A stretch of 64,000 bases of DNA from Adhaeribacter rhizoryzae. Lineage in GTDB: Bacteria > Bacteroidota > Bacteroidia > Cytophagales > Hymenobacteraceae. The notes beneath the pieces are model-generated. The model made no database searches. It saw only the letters and a list, made by a program, of their open reading frames with translations, and had not been told where the DNA came from. This document shows positions 1 through 9,276 of the stretch, one piece after another (position 1 is the first letter of the stretch; each line of letters opens with the position of its first letter). Both the position numbers and the translations under genes were made by a program. The stretch is taken from assembly GCF_008629685.1 (NCBI RefSeq), contig NZ_VWSF01000010.1, positions 124,001 to 188,000 on the forward strand. The letters are read 5' to 3'.

Positions 1-1
1 T

Positions 2-100
2 CTGAGCCAGGATATTATTACGGCTGATTTATCTGCCATCAGAAATACAAAAGTTTTAGCGACCTATCCTAACGGCGAAGTAGTTTATCAGCCGAAATAA
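2..100 (+). CDS. Amidohydrolase-like protein, C-terminal end (partial)
   Basis: The window opens inside a gene; 32 codons and a TAA stop at 98-100 are visible. The translated tail contains ITADLSAI, TKVLATYPNGEVVY and a final QPK. A segment of this form (residues listing what a site sets, then a V-L-x-T-x-x-x-G-x-V-V-Y strand) is usual at the C-terminus of metal-dependent amidohydrolases of the YtcJ type, where it closes the small beta domain. The catalytic part lies outside the window, so the family call is tentative. A hairpin with a T-run follows about 40 bases downstream. Confidence 0.5.
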   Translation: MSQDIITADLSAIRNTKVLATYPNGEVVYQPK

Positions 101-140
101 TGAATGTGAAACCCATCACCGAGATTTATAGGTGTGTTCC

Positions 141-183
141 GGCGGCTTAAAATTATTCTAGTTTTAAGCCGCCAATAATTTTT
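141..183. terminator. Bidirectional intrinsic terminator
   Basis: A perfect 12-bp stem (141-152 with 162-173) with a 9-base loop sits between the converging partial gene and the MFS gene. It is followed on the plus strand by AATAATTTTT. The stop codon of the minus-strand transporter gene lies inside the right arm. Confidence 0.75.
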
Positions 184-1480
184 CCTGGCTTTCGGTTTTT
201 TGTTCTTTAATGGTTAACAGGCAAATTAATCCCAGAATAAAGAATATCATTAAAGCCAGCACACTATTCCGCATCGAACCGGTTACCTGGGCAATAGCGC
301 CGTAAGAAAAAGTACCTAAAATAATGGCCAGCTTTTCGGTAATATCATAAAAACTGAAAAAAGAAGCTGTATCGGTTGTATGGGCCGGAATAAGCTTGCT
401 GTAAGTAGACCGTGACATAGATTGTATGCCACCCATTACTAAACCAACCACCGCTGCCAGCAAGTAAAAAGCATATTCGGTATAAACAAAATAAGCTCCC
501 AGGCATATACCCACCCAAATTACCACGGCTACCAATAAGGTTTTAAAATTGCCGATTTTACCGGAAAGCCGGGCAAAACCATAAGCCCCCGCAATGGCTA
601 CCAACTGCAAAATCAGAATAGTTAATATTAATTTACTTGCTTCCAGGTGCAGTTCTTTGTCGCCGAAAACGGTAGCCACGTACATAACGGTTTGTACACC
701 CATGCTGTAAAAGAAAAACGATAACAGAAACCGCTTTAAAAGCGCCATCTGCTGCACCTGTCCCAAAACATTCTTTAATTCTTTAAAACCGTTGAGCAAC
801 CAACTGCCCGTACGGGGCTTGCGATGGGTATATTTAGGTAAGTAATATAAAGTATAATGCGCAAAACCAAACCACCAGATGCCGGTAGTTAAAAAAGCAA
901 TGCGGGGCGGCAAACTCGTATTTGCGGGGTCTAGGCCAAACAAAGCCGGTTGCAATACCAAAGCAAGATTAAAAATTAATAAAAGCACGCTACCCAAATA
1001 ACCGATGGCAAAACCACGGGCACTTAACTTATCAAACTGGTCTTCGGTGGCAATATCGGGTAAGTAAGAGTTGTAAAAAACAATACTGCCGGTCCAGCCC
1101 ATCGCCGACAGCATAAACAAAAACATAGAAGTGGTAAAGGTTTCGCGGGTAAAGAAAAATAACCCGGCGCAAGAAATAGAACCCAGGTAACAGAATATTT
1201 GCAAAAACATTTTTTTGCGGCCACTATAGTCGGCGATAGCGGTTAACAACGGATTAATTAAAGCAATTACCAGGTACGAAAACGAAATACAATAAGAAAA
1301 AAGCACGGAAGAATCGAGGTGCCAGCCTAAAAAATTAACCATGTTGGTGCCATCGGGCTGCTGGGCTACTGCCCCGTAGTAAATCGGGAATATGGTAGAT
1401 ATAATTACCAGTGAATGAACCGAATTGGCCCAATCGTAGAAACACCAGGCACGTGTTATTTTAGGGTTATTCTTTTCCAT
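164..1480 (-). CDS. MFS transporter, UMF1 / Atg22-like family
   Basis: A 438-residue polytopic membrane protein with about 12 hydrophobic segments. The N-terminal YDWANSVHSLVI (about residues 15-26) is the hallmark of the UMF1/Atg22-like branch of the major facilitator superfamily, and SRSTYSKLIPAH (about 355-367) matches the conserved loop of the C-terminal half. Bacterial members are annotated as MFS transporters of unknown substrate; the yeast relative exports amino acids from the vacuole, which does not fix the substrate here. The ATG start directly precedes the family-typical N-terminus. No operon partner: the neighbour upstream is 260 bases away. Confidence 0.88.
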   Translation of the reverse strand: MEKNNPKITRAWCFYDWANSVHSLVIISTIFPIYYGAVAQQPDGTNMVNFLGWHLDSSVLFSYCISFSYLVIALINPLLTAIADYSGRKKMFLQIFCYLGSISCAGLFFFTRETFTTSMFLFMLSAMGWTGSIVFYNSYLPDIATEDQFDKLSARGFAIGYLGSVLLLIFNLALVLQPALFGLDPANTSLPPRIAFLTTGIWWFGFAHYTLYYLPKYTHRKPRTGSWLLNGFKELKNVLGQVQQMALLKRFLLSFFFYSMGVQTVMYVATVFGDKELHLEASKLILTILILQLVAIAGAYGFARLSGKIGNFKTLLVAVVIWVGICLGAYFVYTEYAFYLLAAVVGLVMGGIQSMSRSTYSKLIPAHTTDTASFFSFYDITEKLAIILGTFSYGAIAQVTGSMRNSVLALMIFFILGLICLLTIKEQKTESQEKLLAA

Positions 1481-1691
1481 GCATAATGGCTTTTTATTGC
1501 TTAAAGATATTCATAATAACGCGCTGCCCAAATTAATTTTATCAGCTTTCCGGAATAATTTCCAGCTATCAGCACTAAGCTAAAATCAGCTAACTGCTTC
1601 ATATTAATACATTTATAAACTGACAACACCTTTTTAAATAGTATATTTACCTTTAAGTATTTATAAAAATTATTGCAATACTTACTAAAAC

Positions 1692-1715
1692 AAAAAAACC
1701 GGGCAAACCCGGCCT
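1692..1715 (-). terminator. Intrinsic terminator of the isomerase-like gene
   Basis: Read on the minus strand, a CCGGG/CCCGG stem with a 4-base loop is followed by seven T residues, about 25 bases after the stop of the gene at 1741-2583. Confidence 0.8.
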
Positions 1716-1740
1716 TTATTAATATTCTATTTTCAGCTTT

Positions 1741-2583
1741 TTACGCCAGCATACGGAAAACACCTCTGGTATAACCAACCGATTCGGCGAGGCCTGGAAC
1801 TGGATCATTGGCATCTTTTTCGTACTCTAATCCCAAAACGCCCTGGTATTTTATTTTAACTAAAGTCCGGAGAAAACCCGGAATATCTATGACTCCGCGG
1901 CCTATCTCCAGCGGAGAATCTTTGCCAGTGTTGCCGGTTACATCTTTAAGGTGTACATCATACAACCTATCGGCGTATTTCTGGGCCATTTTAGCCGGGT
2001 CCTGGCCAATCCGCACGGTATGCCCAATATCGATGCATAACCCAATGCGCTTGTCAAAAGATTTTATGCGCTCGTACACAGTATCGGGGCTCGGGTAAAC
2101 TTTGTCGCCGGGACCATGATTATGAATAGCTAATTTAATGTTTTGCTCTTTTACCAACTTATCTACCAGGGGCAGCAATTCGTAATTAGGTACGCCAATA
2201 ATGGTTTGGATACCCATTAATTTTGCGTAGTTAAAAGCGCGCTTTACTTCTTCCTCCGATTTCATGTAAATTACCCCGGCCCCGTATAAATTTAAACCGG
2301 CGGCTTTTACTTTGGCAACCGCTTCGCTTATTTGTTCGGGCGTGCTGGTCAGGGGCAAATGCACATCTTTTAGCGCAATATGCGTCAGACCAATTCGCTT
2401 AGAATATTTTAAGGTATCATCGAGCGAAAACTTGTGCATGGTATAAGAGGCCAGCCCCAACGGAATAGGTAAATTTTTAGCCGGAGTTGCCTGGGCAAAA
2501 GCAGAAACAGTGGCAGCAGGTACCAGTCCGGCGGCTAAACCTAAGCCCGCTACTTTCATAAAATCTTTTCGGGAAAGAGACAT
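1741..2583 (-). CDS. Sugar phosphate isomerase/epimerase (AP endonuclease 2-like TIM barrel), exported
   Basis: 280 residues. The N-terminus MSLSRKDFMKVAGLGLAAG resembles a Tat-type signal (S-R-K-x-F with a single Arg), followed by an Ala-rich segment and a probable cleavage site near AFAQA (about residue 30). The rest is a xylose isomerase-like TIM barrel: metal-ligand type motifs IHNHGPGD (about 153-160), CIDIGHT (about 183-189) and DVHLKD (about 211-216), and a final LGLEYE. This family isomerises or epimerises sugars or inositols; the Bacteroidota periplasmic members usually have no known substrate. It stands alone, with its own terminator. Confidence 0.85.
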   Translation of the reverse strand: MSLSRKDFMKVAGLGLAAGLVPAATVSAFAQATPAKNLPIPLGLASYTMHKFSLDDTLKYSKRIGLTHIALKDVHLPLTSTPEQISEAVAKVKAAGLNLYGAGVIYMKSEEEVKRAFNYAKLMGIQTIIGVPNYELLPLVDKLVKEQNIKLAIHNHGPGDKVYPSPDTVYERIKSFDKRIGLCIDIGHTVRIGQDPAKMAQKYADRLYDVHLKDVTGNTGKDSPLEIGRGVIDIPGFLRTLVKIKYQGVLGLEYEKDANDPVPGLAESVGYTRGVFRMLA

Positions 2584-2953
2584 GTGTGCGATTTAAATTA
2601 TTTAGGTGGATAATATTAGTGTGATGTTAAACCGGCTGGATTAAGCTAGTAACCAACCGGTGTTAAACTTAATAAATTTTTGAATATATTAAATTAAATT
2701 GTGCAAGCACCTGAATAGTAGATTTAAGAATAAGTTAATAAAAGCTTTATTTTCTACAGATGTATATCGTCTTCCGTAGAAAACTATAAACCTGCGTTCG
2801 ATATATTAGCAGCTGTATAATTGGCTGGTATGCTTATTACAGTAAGAAATAGTTGGTCTTATAAGCAGGAAAGTATAAGCGATTTGGAAGGGAGCTAACT
2901 GAAAGAATTATCTTGGTTAACATAAACTTACTTATGCATCTGGTGAGTTGAGA
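2584..2953. other. Intergenic, nothing recognised
   Basis: About 370 bases of AT-rich DNA between two minus-strand genes. No open frame, hairpin or repeat of note was seen; it should hold the promoter of the isomerase-like gene. Confidence 0.5.
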
Positions 2954-4182
2954 TTAATTCAGTTGAATAAAAAAGCTAGTACCGGCATTTTCCTGACTTT
3001 CCACCCAGATTTTACCTTTATGTTTCTCTACAATCTGTTTTACAATGTAAAGCCCTAAACCTGTGGTGCTTTCTCCTGCTGTCCCCACGCGGTTCGCTTT
3101 GGTAAACTTTTGAAACATATTCTTCTGCAAATGCAGCGGAATCCCAATGCCTGTATCGCTCACTTGTAAAAGGGCCTTCTTATCTATATTCTTCACAGAT
3201 ATGGTTACTTGCCCGCCACTAGGGGTAAATTTTACAGCATTCGTCAGCAGGTTTTCCAAGAGACGGCTAAATTTAAGCGCAATGATGGCGGCATACACCG
3301 GTTCTGCTGAATGCTGGAAATTAATCTGTATCTTTTTCTTTTCAGCCTCTAAGCTGATGCTTTTGAGGTGCTCCGGAATATAAATATTCAGGTCTGTTTT
3401 TTCAAACGTTTCTTCAGCCGGTAAATCTAATCTCCCAATGAGCAGGATATCTTCTACCAAGGCATAAGCTTTAGCATAGTTATCGAATGATTTCCGAATA
3501 ATAGTAAGGTTCCCCTCCTTGTCTGGGGCGGGCAGATGGACCAGATTCTCTTGCAGCAACTCATTCAACAACTTAATATTTAACAAGTAGTTTTTCAAAT
3601 CATGGACTATCATATGCATGATAGTTTCCTGGTTATCATAGAGCTTTTGTAGTTTTTGTTCTAATCTTTTCCGCAGGTTAATATCTTCTACAATGGTGTA
3701 GCCAAGTTTGGTATTCTGGTCTAGGATAAGGATGGAGGTTACCTGGCACCACAGAACAGTACCGTCTTTTTTCAACAGGCAGGTTTCTATCTGAAAAGAA
3801 GGTATTTGTTTGTTCCACAGGCTTTCTTGTAACTCTTGCCAGTGGTGCACAAAATCAGGATGGGCATATTTCATAATTCTGGTCCCCACCATTTCCTGTT
3901 CGGTATAACCTAAAGTAAAAAGTAAGGCTGAATTGATTTGCAGAATCTTTAAATCTGGGCCAATGATTTTCTTGCCCAGTTTAGATTGATAAAAGATAGC
4001 CTGGAAGCGGGATTGGCTTTCTTGATATCTTTGTTCAATAATTTGCTGTTGTTGCAGTTTATCTAGGTCAGGTGTTTCTCGGCCCGCAATTGCTGATTCT
4101 CTTCGCCCAGCAAACGGTTTTCCGCTTCTAACTGCCGGATCTGGTCAGCATTAGTCTTGATTTTATCGTTTAGGTTTTCCAT
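2954..4182 (-). pseudogene. PAS-domain sensor histidine kinase, frame broken near its start
   Basis: From 3892 downwards an uninterrupted frame encodes the end of a PAS domain, a HisKA H-box (MIVHDLKNYLLN), an N-box (LLTNAVKFTPSGG), DTGIGIP and GLGLYIVKQIVEKH. The same frame stays open upstream to about 4145 and encodes the missing PAS start, but has no ATG. An ATG at 4182 in another frame starts a 39-residue coiled coil (ADQIRQLEAENRLL) that runs into TAG at 4065-4063. One lost base in the short A-run at 4075-4077 joins the two into K-T-P-D-L-D-K-L-Q. The intact protein would be about 409 residues: coiled coil, PAS, HisKA, HATPase. No signal peptide or membrane span, so probably cytoplasmic. 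It lies downstream of a lone receiver gene on the same strand. Whether the break is real or a sequencing error cannot be told from one sequence. Confidence 0.75.
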
Positions 4183-4495
4183 CGCAATTTGTTAGACCAA
4201 AATTAGAATATTTTAATTACTTGGATTTAAAAAGAGGAAGGTAATCAGATTAGCTATTCTTCCGTATTACCTTTACAGCTTTTCCTCCTTACAAGACATT
4301 TAACTTCCAGCAATAATACACCACCCCAAATTAGCTCAACTTCAAGAAAACATACAAACGCTGATTAAGAGAAGTCAAGCTTTACAGCAGTAAGCTTTCG
4401 CATTAAGAGCCCTCTTAAAAATCAATATGGTTGTTTTACGAACTTCTATTACGGCCTTGAAAGCGACGAACGATGAGAGCAAAAATTATCACCAA
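4183..4495. other. Intergenic, nothing recognised
   Basis: About 310 bases between the receiver gene and the kinase gene, both on the minus strand. No open frame or clear hairpin. The spacing argues against a tight operon. Confidence 0.45.
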
Positions 4496-4880
4496 CTACA
4501 AAAATCTGGCTAGCTTCTCTGGTGAAAGCGGTTTTTGGATAAAATCAACTATCGGATATTTGCTGGCTCGGGCTAAGTCAAGCTGATGCCTAGAGCTACT
4601 CAATAAAACAATATGGCAGGGAACACTCCTTAAATCAGCCGAATTCTGTAGTTCTTCTAAAAGTTCAAAACCATCCATAACTGGCATATTAATATCAAGT
4701 AAAATCAGTCCCAACTCCTGTCCGCTCTGACCTACCGCTTTAATAATATTTAGGGCCTCTTGTCCATCCCTGGCGATTAGAATCTCTGCTGCTAACTCCA
4801 ACTTTTTAAGTATTCTTTGGGCTAAATAGAGGCTTGTATTATTATCATCTACCAGTAATATTCTTTTTCCGCAATTCCAT
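4496..4880 (-). pseudogene. Stand-alone response-regulator receiver domain, single-base frame break at residue 5-6
   Basis: The long frame encodes a CheY-like receiver: LLVDDN at the start, LILLDINMPVMDGFELLEEL with the phospho-acceptor Asp, LLSSS and a final FIQKPLSPEKL (the conserved Lys). No output domain follows. This frame has no ATG; a TTG at 4801 would remove the acidic pocket and is not credible. An ATG at 4880 opens a different frame (MELRKK, then stop). Removing one base from the run of five T (plus strand 4864-4868) fuses MELRKR directly to ILLVDDN, giving about 127 residues, the normal receiver length. It probably works with the histidine kinase encoded downstream. Confidence 0.72.
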
Positions 4881-5241
4881 TGTCGTTCACTTACTCTATC
4901 CTGGTTTAAATGTAGGATAATAGAGGTAGTTTACGACGGGTCTATTCCCTTGTTACTTTAATAGTACCAAATCCGAAAACACACCTTTATTTAACATCAG
5001 TGCACCCATAGGAAGCATTCAGGCTTATATTTTCCAAATTATTTATTTTACTACCTAAAAGGTCTACCTTACCTAAAGAAATTCAGAATGATGCTGGAGA
5101 AATTGAAAGGTTTTATCAGGCGGGTTGCACCAGGAACGCTGTAATCCACTTGCAGGTTCATAATCGTGCTAATTCCTTCCCAGCAAGGATAGAATTTATA
5201 AATGCAAATTCTATAATTTAAATCAGTGCTATTGGAGGCTG
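4881..5241. other. Intergenic, nothing recognised
   Basis: About 360 bases upstream of the receiver gene, AT-rich, without a convincing open frame or hairpin on either strand. Confidence 0.4.
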
Positions 5242-5397
5242 CTATTTATTGCCCGACTGCAAGGCAGTAAAAAGCGTTTTAAGCTTTTCAAAGCGTTTAG
5301 CCTGTTGCTGCCTGGAAATTTCAGATTTATTTGGATCGTGAATAGAATAGTCCTGGTTAGGGTATTTTGTACTTTTTATTTTATTGGTTTTAGTCAT
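5242..5397 (-). CDS. Small basic hypothetical protein
   Basis: 51 residues from the ATG at 5397; the frame extends to 5445 only through a TTG. The product is basic and polar, with a helix-prone C-terminus (RQQQAKRFEKLKTLFTAL). No family recognised. It is included because the frame is complete and not antisense to a known gene, but at this length it could be chance. Confidence 0.3.
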   Translation of the reverse strand: MTKTNKIKSTKYPNQDYSIHDPNKSEISRQQQAKRFEKLKTLFTALQSGNK

Positions 5398-5602
5398 AGC
5401 CGCAAAAATCCGCCGGAGGTCTTTTAAGAAACTGGCTCTTTCCAAAGGATGGTTGTACCCTAGTCAATATTGTAGTCTAAATTTCAGGTACAATCTTTAG
5501 AACAGATTTGATGCAAAATAATAAATAAGCAGATAGTATTTCTCCTAAATATTATCTATAACAAAGCTTAACCGTAAAAAAAATTAGGATTAGCTTCCAT
5601 AT

Positions 5603-6070
5603 TTAACTTAATCGGAGCAGTGCCAGCGAGGCAGAAGCATTTGTTTTATTCAGGTCCGGAATAATCTGAAGTTCTAAGACTCTCATAGCCTTAAGGTCAA
5701 CGTTATAGGTTTCAACTTCTGCTATGGTATGCGGGGGACTAAAGTTATATTGCTGCCGGACAATCTCCTGGTAAGACTTAGCCCCGGCAGGTAACCAGCG
5801 CAACAAAAACTCCTGTGTACGGGCTTGCTCTTCTTCCCGAAAGAAAAGCTGAATTTGCTTAACATTTTGTGGTTCATCAAACAGAAATCGGATACGCTGC
5901 TCCCCAGGTCGGGATGCCCGCCAGCCTTCTCCTTCAATAGGGGTAAACGCTAATTCAATGGGATGGGCTTCATCTTCCGACGTAAGTTCCACCTGAGCCA
6001 GTTGTGCCAGGTCTAACCAGCTTTCCGGAGATACATTCAGAAGCTGCTGATGTATTAGTTGTTTTTCCAT
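5603..6070 (-). CDS. Hypothetical protein, probable beta-sandwich
   Basis: 155 residues from the ATG at 6070 (MEKQLIHQQ); a start at 6091 adds seven residues. No signal peptide. The sequence alternates short strands and has the look of a discoidin/XRCC1-N-like beta-sandwich: IRFLFDEPQNVKQIQLFF in the middle, then VETYNVDLKAMRVLELQIIPD near the end, a pattern usual in proteins that score ligand-induced strand pairing. This is a fold guess from strand pattern only. It is divergent from the radical SAM gene, 240 bases away. Confidence 0.55.
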   Translation of the reverse strand: MEKQLIHQQLLNVSPESWLDLAQLAQVELTSEDEAHPIELAFTPIEGEGWRASRPGEQRIRFLFDEPQNVKQIQLFFREEEQARTQEFLLRWLPAGAKSYQEIVRQQYNFSPPHTIAEVETYNVDLKAMRVLELQIIPDLNKTNASASLALLRLS

Positions 6071-6311
6071 AAACTTATCGCTCCAGTTCACTTTATATTT
6101 TAATTACATATTATTTAATTCCTTACCTTGGTGCGGCATGAACAGCTACATGTTTAACCTATCCTTTTCTGCTGTTGTTACGTTTTGTAGGAATATTTAT
6201 TTTACTAAGTAGCCTACTAAAAAACTTACTTTACCCTTTTGTTTTAGATGGAGCTTTTTACTTAAGTTTAAGGGATAATTTCTAGAACCCGAATCACCTA
6301 AAAAGTTAATA

Positions 6312-7850
6312 ATGGCAAAATTAAAGATTGGTATTATTGATTTGGTAAGTAAAGGCCCTACTAGTACTTTATGGGCCAGAGTAATGCATGCGAACCTGGC
6401 CAGCATTATGCCGCAGGTAGTAGCTACCTGGTGTGAGCAGGAAGGCCATGAAGTAACCTTGATTTGTTATACCGGTCAGGAAGACCTGCAAAAGGAGCTA
6501 CCCCAGGGAGTTGACCTGGTATTTATTTGTTCCTTCACCCAAGCGGCTTTACTAGCTTATGCCCTGAGCAACTATTTTCGCAGTCAAGGTACCGTTACAG
6601 TTTTGGGCGGGCCACATGCCCGTTGTTATCCGGATGATGCGGTTAAATACTTTGACTATGTGCTGGGCTTCACCCATAAAGCTACCATCACGGAAGTTCT
6701 GCAGAATTGTGGTCCGCAGCGGCCAGAAGGCAAACACCTTTCCGCAGGGAGGCAGCCAGTCACCTTACCGGGCGTAAAAGAACGGTGGAAGTTTATCCAG
6801 CCTACTTTAAAGAAAGCGCCCTTTCTTCAGATGGTGCCCATGCTGGGAAGTGTCGGTTGTCCTTATACCTGTTCCTTCTGCATTGATGCTACGGTAGATT
6901 ACCAGCCCCTGAATTTTGAGATAATAAAAGAGGACTTACGGTTTTTGTTGACTAAATTTAAGAAGCCCACTATTGGCTGGCATGACCCTAACTTTGGTGT
7001 ACGCTTTGAAGCTAATATGGACGCGATTGCATCTGCGGCCCCGCTAAAAAGCTTTCGCTTTTTTGCGGAAAGCAGCCTTTCCATTCTCACCGAAGAGCAC
7101 CTGAAGGTGATGCAACAGAACGGCTTTGATGCCTTGCTGCCGGGCATCGAATCCTGGCAGGAGTTGGGTAATAAATCCCGAACCTCCCGTATTGTTGGCG
7201 AAGAAAAGGTAAAGCGTATTTCGGAACATGTTAATATGATGTTCCGCTATGTGCCTTATGTACAGACTAACTTTGTCCTGGGGCTGGATAGTGATGCAGG
7301 AGACGAGCCCTTTGAACTAACCAAGCGTTTTGTCGATTTATCGCCAGCGGCTTTCCCCGGCTATTCGCTGTTAAGTGCTTTTGGGGAAGCCGCTCCGCTG
7401 AACCTGGAATACCAGCGGACCAATCGCGTGCTGCCTTTTCCTTTTCACTTTCTTAACAACCACTTGGCCATGAACCTAAAACCCAAAAACTACGAGTGGA
7501 TTGAATTTTATGATAAAGTAATTGATTTAACTGCTTACACCTTCTCTAAGAAAGCCATTTACCAGCGTTTTAAAGCTAATTCCACCACTGCCTCCAAGTG
7601 GATGAACCTGATGCGGGTGGTTTCCTCGGAAGGGTATGGGCGCTTGCGTTTTTACAAGCAGGTGCGTAAAAACCTGGCAGCGGATAAAACTTTCCGGCAA
7701 TACTTCGAAGGAGAATCGCAGCAATTGCCCGCTTTTTATAAAAGCATCATTCAAAAAGACTTAGGTATCTGGTGGCAGTGGCTTCCCGCTGGGGCTTTGG
7801 AACATAATCCGAATGCTTACCTGCTTAAAACTTCTCCTTCTTTGGTTTAA
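6312..7850 (+). CDS. Radical SAM protein with N-terminal B12-binding-like domain
   Basis: 512 residues. Residues about 1-140 form a cobalamin-binding-like Rossmann domain (GHEVTLICYTG, VFICSFTQAA, TVLGGPHARCYP). The lower-axial-ligand motif DxHxxG of true B12 binders is not visible. The SPASM-free radical SAM core follows, with the cluster motif GCPYTCSFC (CX3CX2C, about residues 185-193), which binds the 4Fe-4S cluster that cleaves S-adenosylmethionine. The C-terminal 150 residues are family-specific and unrecognised. Closest known architecture: the B12-type radical SAM enzymes (methyltransferases, ring-contracting enzymes, Elp3-less oxidoreductases). Substrate unknown; no biosynthetic neighbours give a hint. 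Confidence 0.83.
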   Translation: MAKLKIGIIDLVSKGPTSTLWARVMHANLASIMPQVVATWCEQEGHEVTLICYTGQEDLQKELPQGVDLVFICSFTQAALLAYALSNYFRSQGTVTVLGGPHARCYPDDAVKYFDYVLGFTHKATITEVLQNCGPQRPEGKHLSAGRQPVTLPGVKERWKFIQPTLKKAPFLQMVPMLGSVGCPYTCSFCIDATVDYQPLNFEIIKEDLRFLLTKFKKPTIGWHDPNFGVRFEANMDAIASAAPLKSFRFFAESSLSILTEEHLKVMQQNGFDALLPGIESWQELGNKSRTSRIVGEEKVKRISEHVNMMFRYVPYVQTNFVLGLDSDAGDEPFELTKRFVDLSPAAFPGYSLLSAFGEAAPLNLEYQRTNRVLPFPFHFLNNHLAMNLKPKNYEWIEFYDKVIDLTAYTFSKKAIYQRFKANSTTASKWMNLMRVVSSEGYGRLRFYKQVRKNLAADKTFRQYFEGESQQLPAFYKSIIQKDLGIWWQWLPAGALEHNPNAYLLKTSPSLV

Positions 7851-8077
7851 CTTGTTTCCTTAACTGGTTAACGGGTCTATAAAGGGGTAACATAGCAGAA
7901 GTGGGTAGTAGGAATGGAAAGTTCGTTTCTAAGGTGTTTTCGATTATAGTCAGTCCATTAATAAACCCGGCTTTTTAATCTGGGAAATTATAATTGTAAC
8001 CTTTTTAGCTTTTATTGTAAAAAAATGGAACGCTTATACCGGTTACTATGTAGTAGGTATATAATAAAGAACACCAT

Positions 8078-8269
8078 ATGAATAACGGAACAGTAAAATT
8101 TTTTAATGAACTGAAAGGTTTTGGGTTTATTAAAGAAGCAAATTCAGATCAGGACCACTTTGTCCATGTATCTGGCCTGATAGATGAAATCAGAGAAAAT
8201 GACCAGGTAACTTTTGACCTGCAAGAAGGAAGAAAAGGGCTAAACGCAGTTAACGTGAAACTCGCTTAG
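8078..8269 (+). CDS. Cold-shock domain protein (CspA family)
   Basis: 63 residues, the usual size of a single OB-fold cold-shock protein. RNP1 is KGFGFI (about 14-19) and RNP2 is DHFVHVS (about 27-33), both with the aromatic residues that stack on single-stranded nucleic acid. It acts as an RNA chaperone or antiterminator in the cytoplasm. A 200-base untranslated leader region precedes it and a strong terminator follows. Confidence 0.93.
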   Translation: MNNGTVKFFNELKGFGFIKEANSDQDHFVHVSGLIDEIRENDQVTFDLQEGRKGLNAVNVKLA

Positions 8270-8290
8270 TTTTAAGCTATACTTATTTTA

Positions 8291-8320
8291 TAAAAGCCTT
8301 ACTCCGGTAAGGCTTTTTTT
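8291..8320 (+). terminator. Intrinsic terminator of the cold-shock gene
   Basis: AAAAGCCTTA pairs with TAAGGCTTTT across a 4-6 base loop and runs into eight T residues, about 25 bases after the csp stop codon. Confidence 0.9.
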
Positions 8321-8392
8321 ATTGTCTAGACGGGCTAAAACTATCCGGCATGTCAGATTTAATATTTCATTTAATCATTTTTAATTAATCAG

Positions 8393-8620
8393 ATGAACCG
8401 AAAATACTTAGTTGATACGACCACCCATGAGTACCTATGTGTAGGATTAAAAAAAGGACAGGATTGGGTAGAGAATAACCAGAAATCTTTAAAAAGCTTT
8501 ATGAGCTCACGACCGGATAAGGACAAAGCAGACTTCCAACTGCTTGCCGGCGAATTTAATGATAATTCTTTTTTTGAAAAGTGGATACGCAATGGCACTA
8601 ATTTCCTGTTCCAGTACTAA
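8393..8620 (+). CDS. Small hypothetical protein
   Basis: 75 residues starting MNRKYLVDTTTHEYLCVGLKK. Charged, without signal peptide or membrane span, ending in aromatic residues (NFLFQY). No family recognised. It lies on the same strand as its neighbours just after the csp terminator, which favours this frame over the antisense frame of similar length. Confidence 0.5.
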   Translation: MNRKYLVDTTTHEYLCVGLKKGQDWVENNQKSLKSFMSSRPDKDKADFQLLAGEFNDNSFFEKWIRNGTNFLFQY

Positions 8621-8821
8621 CCCCCAACAGAAAGCCCGTTAATCAAAGAAAGAGTCCCGGTTCGGGCTAACACTAGACGTCCTATCGGAATGGTCACCGG
8701 TTTTCTTACTAGTCTATTAAGGAGGCGCTGAATAAGTGGCTTTTTTATCGCTAAGGTCTTTCAACCGTTACTCTCTGTATTTATAATTTAAGTCTTAAAG
8801 AAACCTGTTACTTAAAATAAT

Positions 8822-9082
8822 ATGGTAAAAGTAAAAGAAGTTGTATCCTTAGAGGATGTGAAGAAAGAAATGTTAGAATTCTGTTTACAGGCACAATGCC
8901 GGCCAGCCATTCTGGAACATATCTCGGCAGCTGGGACCTCGGTCCATTATACCAGGTTTATTGGGCAGTTACTAGCGCAACGATTTCTTAAAACTAACTT
9001 ACAAGAAAAACGAAGCGCCCGCCAGGAAAAATATATAACTACTCAAAAAGGCTTAAACTACTTAAAAGCTATTGCTTATTGA
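8822..9082 (+). CDS. Winged-helix transcriptional regulator-like protein
   Basis: 86 residues. After a short N-terminal helix the sequence reads as one winged helix: RPAILEHISAAG (helix 1), a recognition-type helix (HYTRFIGQLLAQRFL), a charged wing, then the end motif KYITTQKGLNYLKAIAY. The ITxKGxxYL ending is typical of ArnR/HTH_45-like single-domain regulators. No metal or ligand domain. It precedes a histidine-kinase gene by 190 bases; a hairpin between them suggests separate transcripts. Confidence 0.65.
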   Translation: MVKVKEVVSLEDVKKEMLEFCLQAQCRPAILEHISAAGTSVHYTRFIGQLLAQRFLKTNLQEKRSARQEKYITTQKGLNYLKAIAY

Positions 9083-9133
9083 ATAGGTGCTTCTTTTCTT
9101 GAAAATTATGCTAGCCTCTATCTAATTGTAATG

Positions 9134-9155
9134 GAGAGGCACAAGCCTCTCTTTT
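9134..9155 (+). terminator. Hairpin terminator after the winged-helix gene
   Basis: GAGAGGC and GCCTCTC pair around ACAA, followed by a short T-run. The run is interrupted, so termination may be partial. Confidence 0.55.
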
Positions 9156-9276
9156 ACATATATCCGAATTAATGGTAGACGCTAAATAATTAAAGTTAAT
9201 GATAATTTCTAATCCGGCATGTACCGGAGCTATAGATATCCTTAATAAATAGCTATTAATTTTTTAATTATTGCCC

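Noticed and set aside
8389-8598. 69-codon frame antisense to the small protein at 8393
   Set aside because: The plus-strand frame agrees with the direction of neighbouring genes and reads more protein-like.
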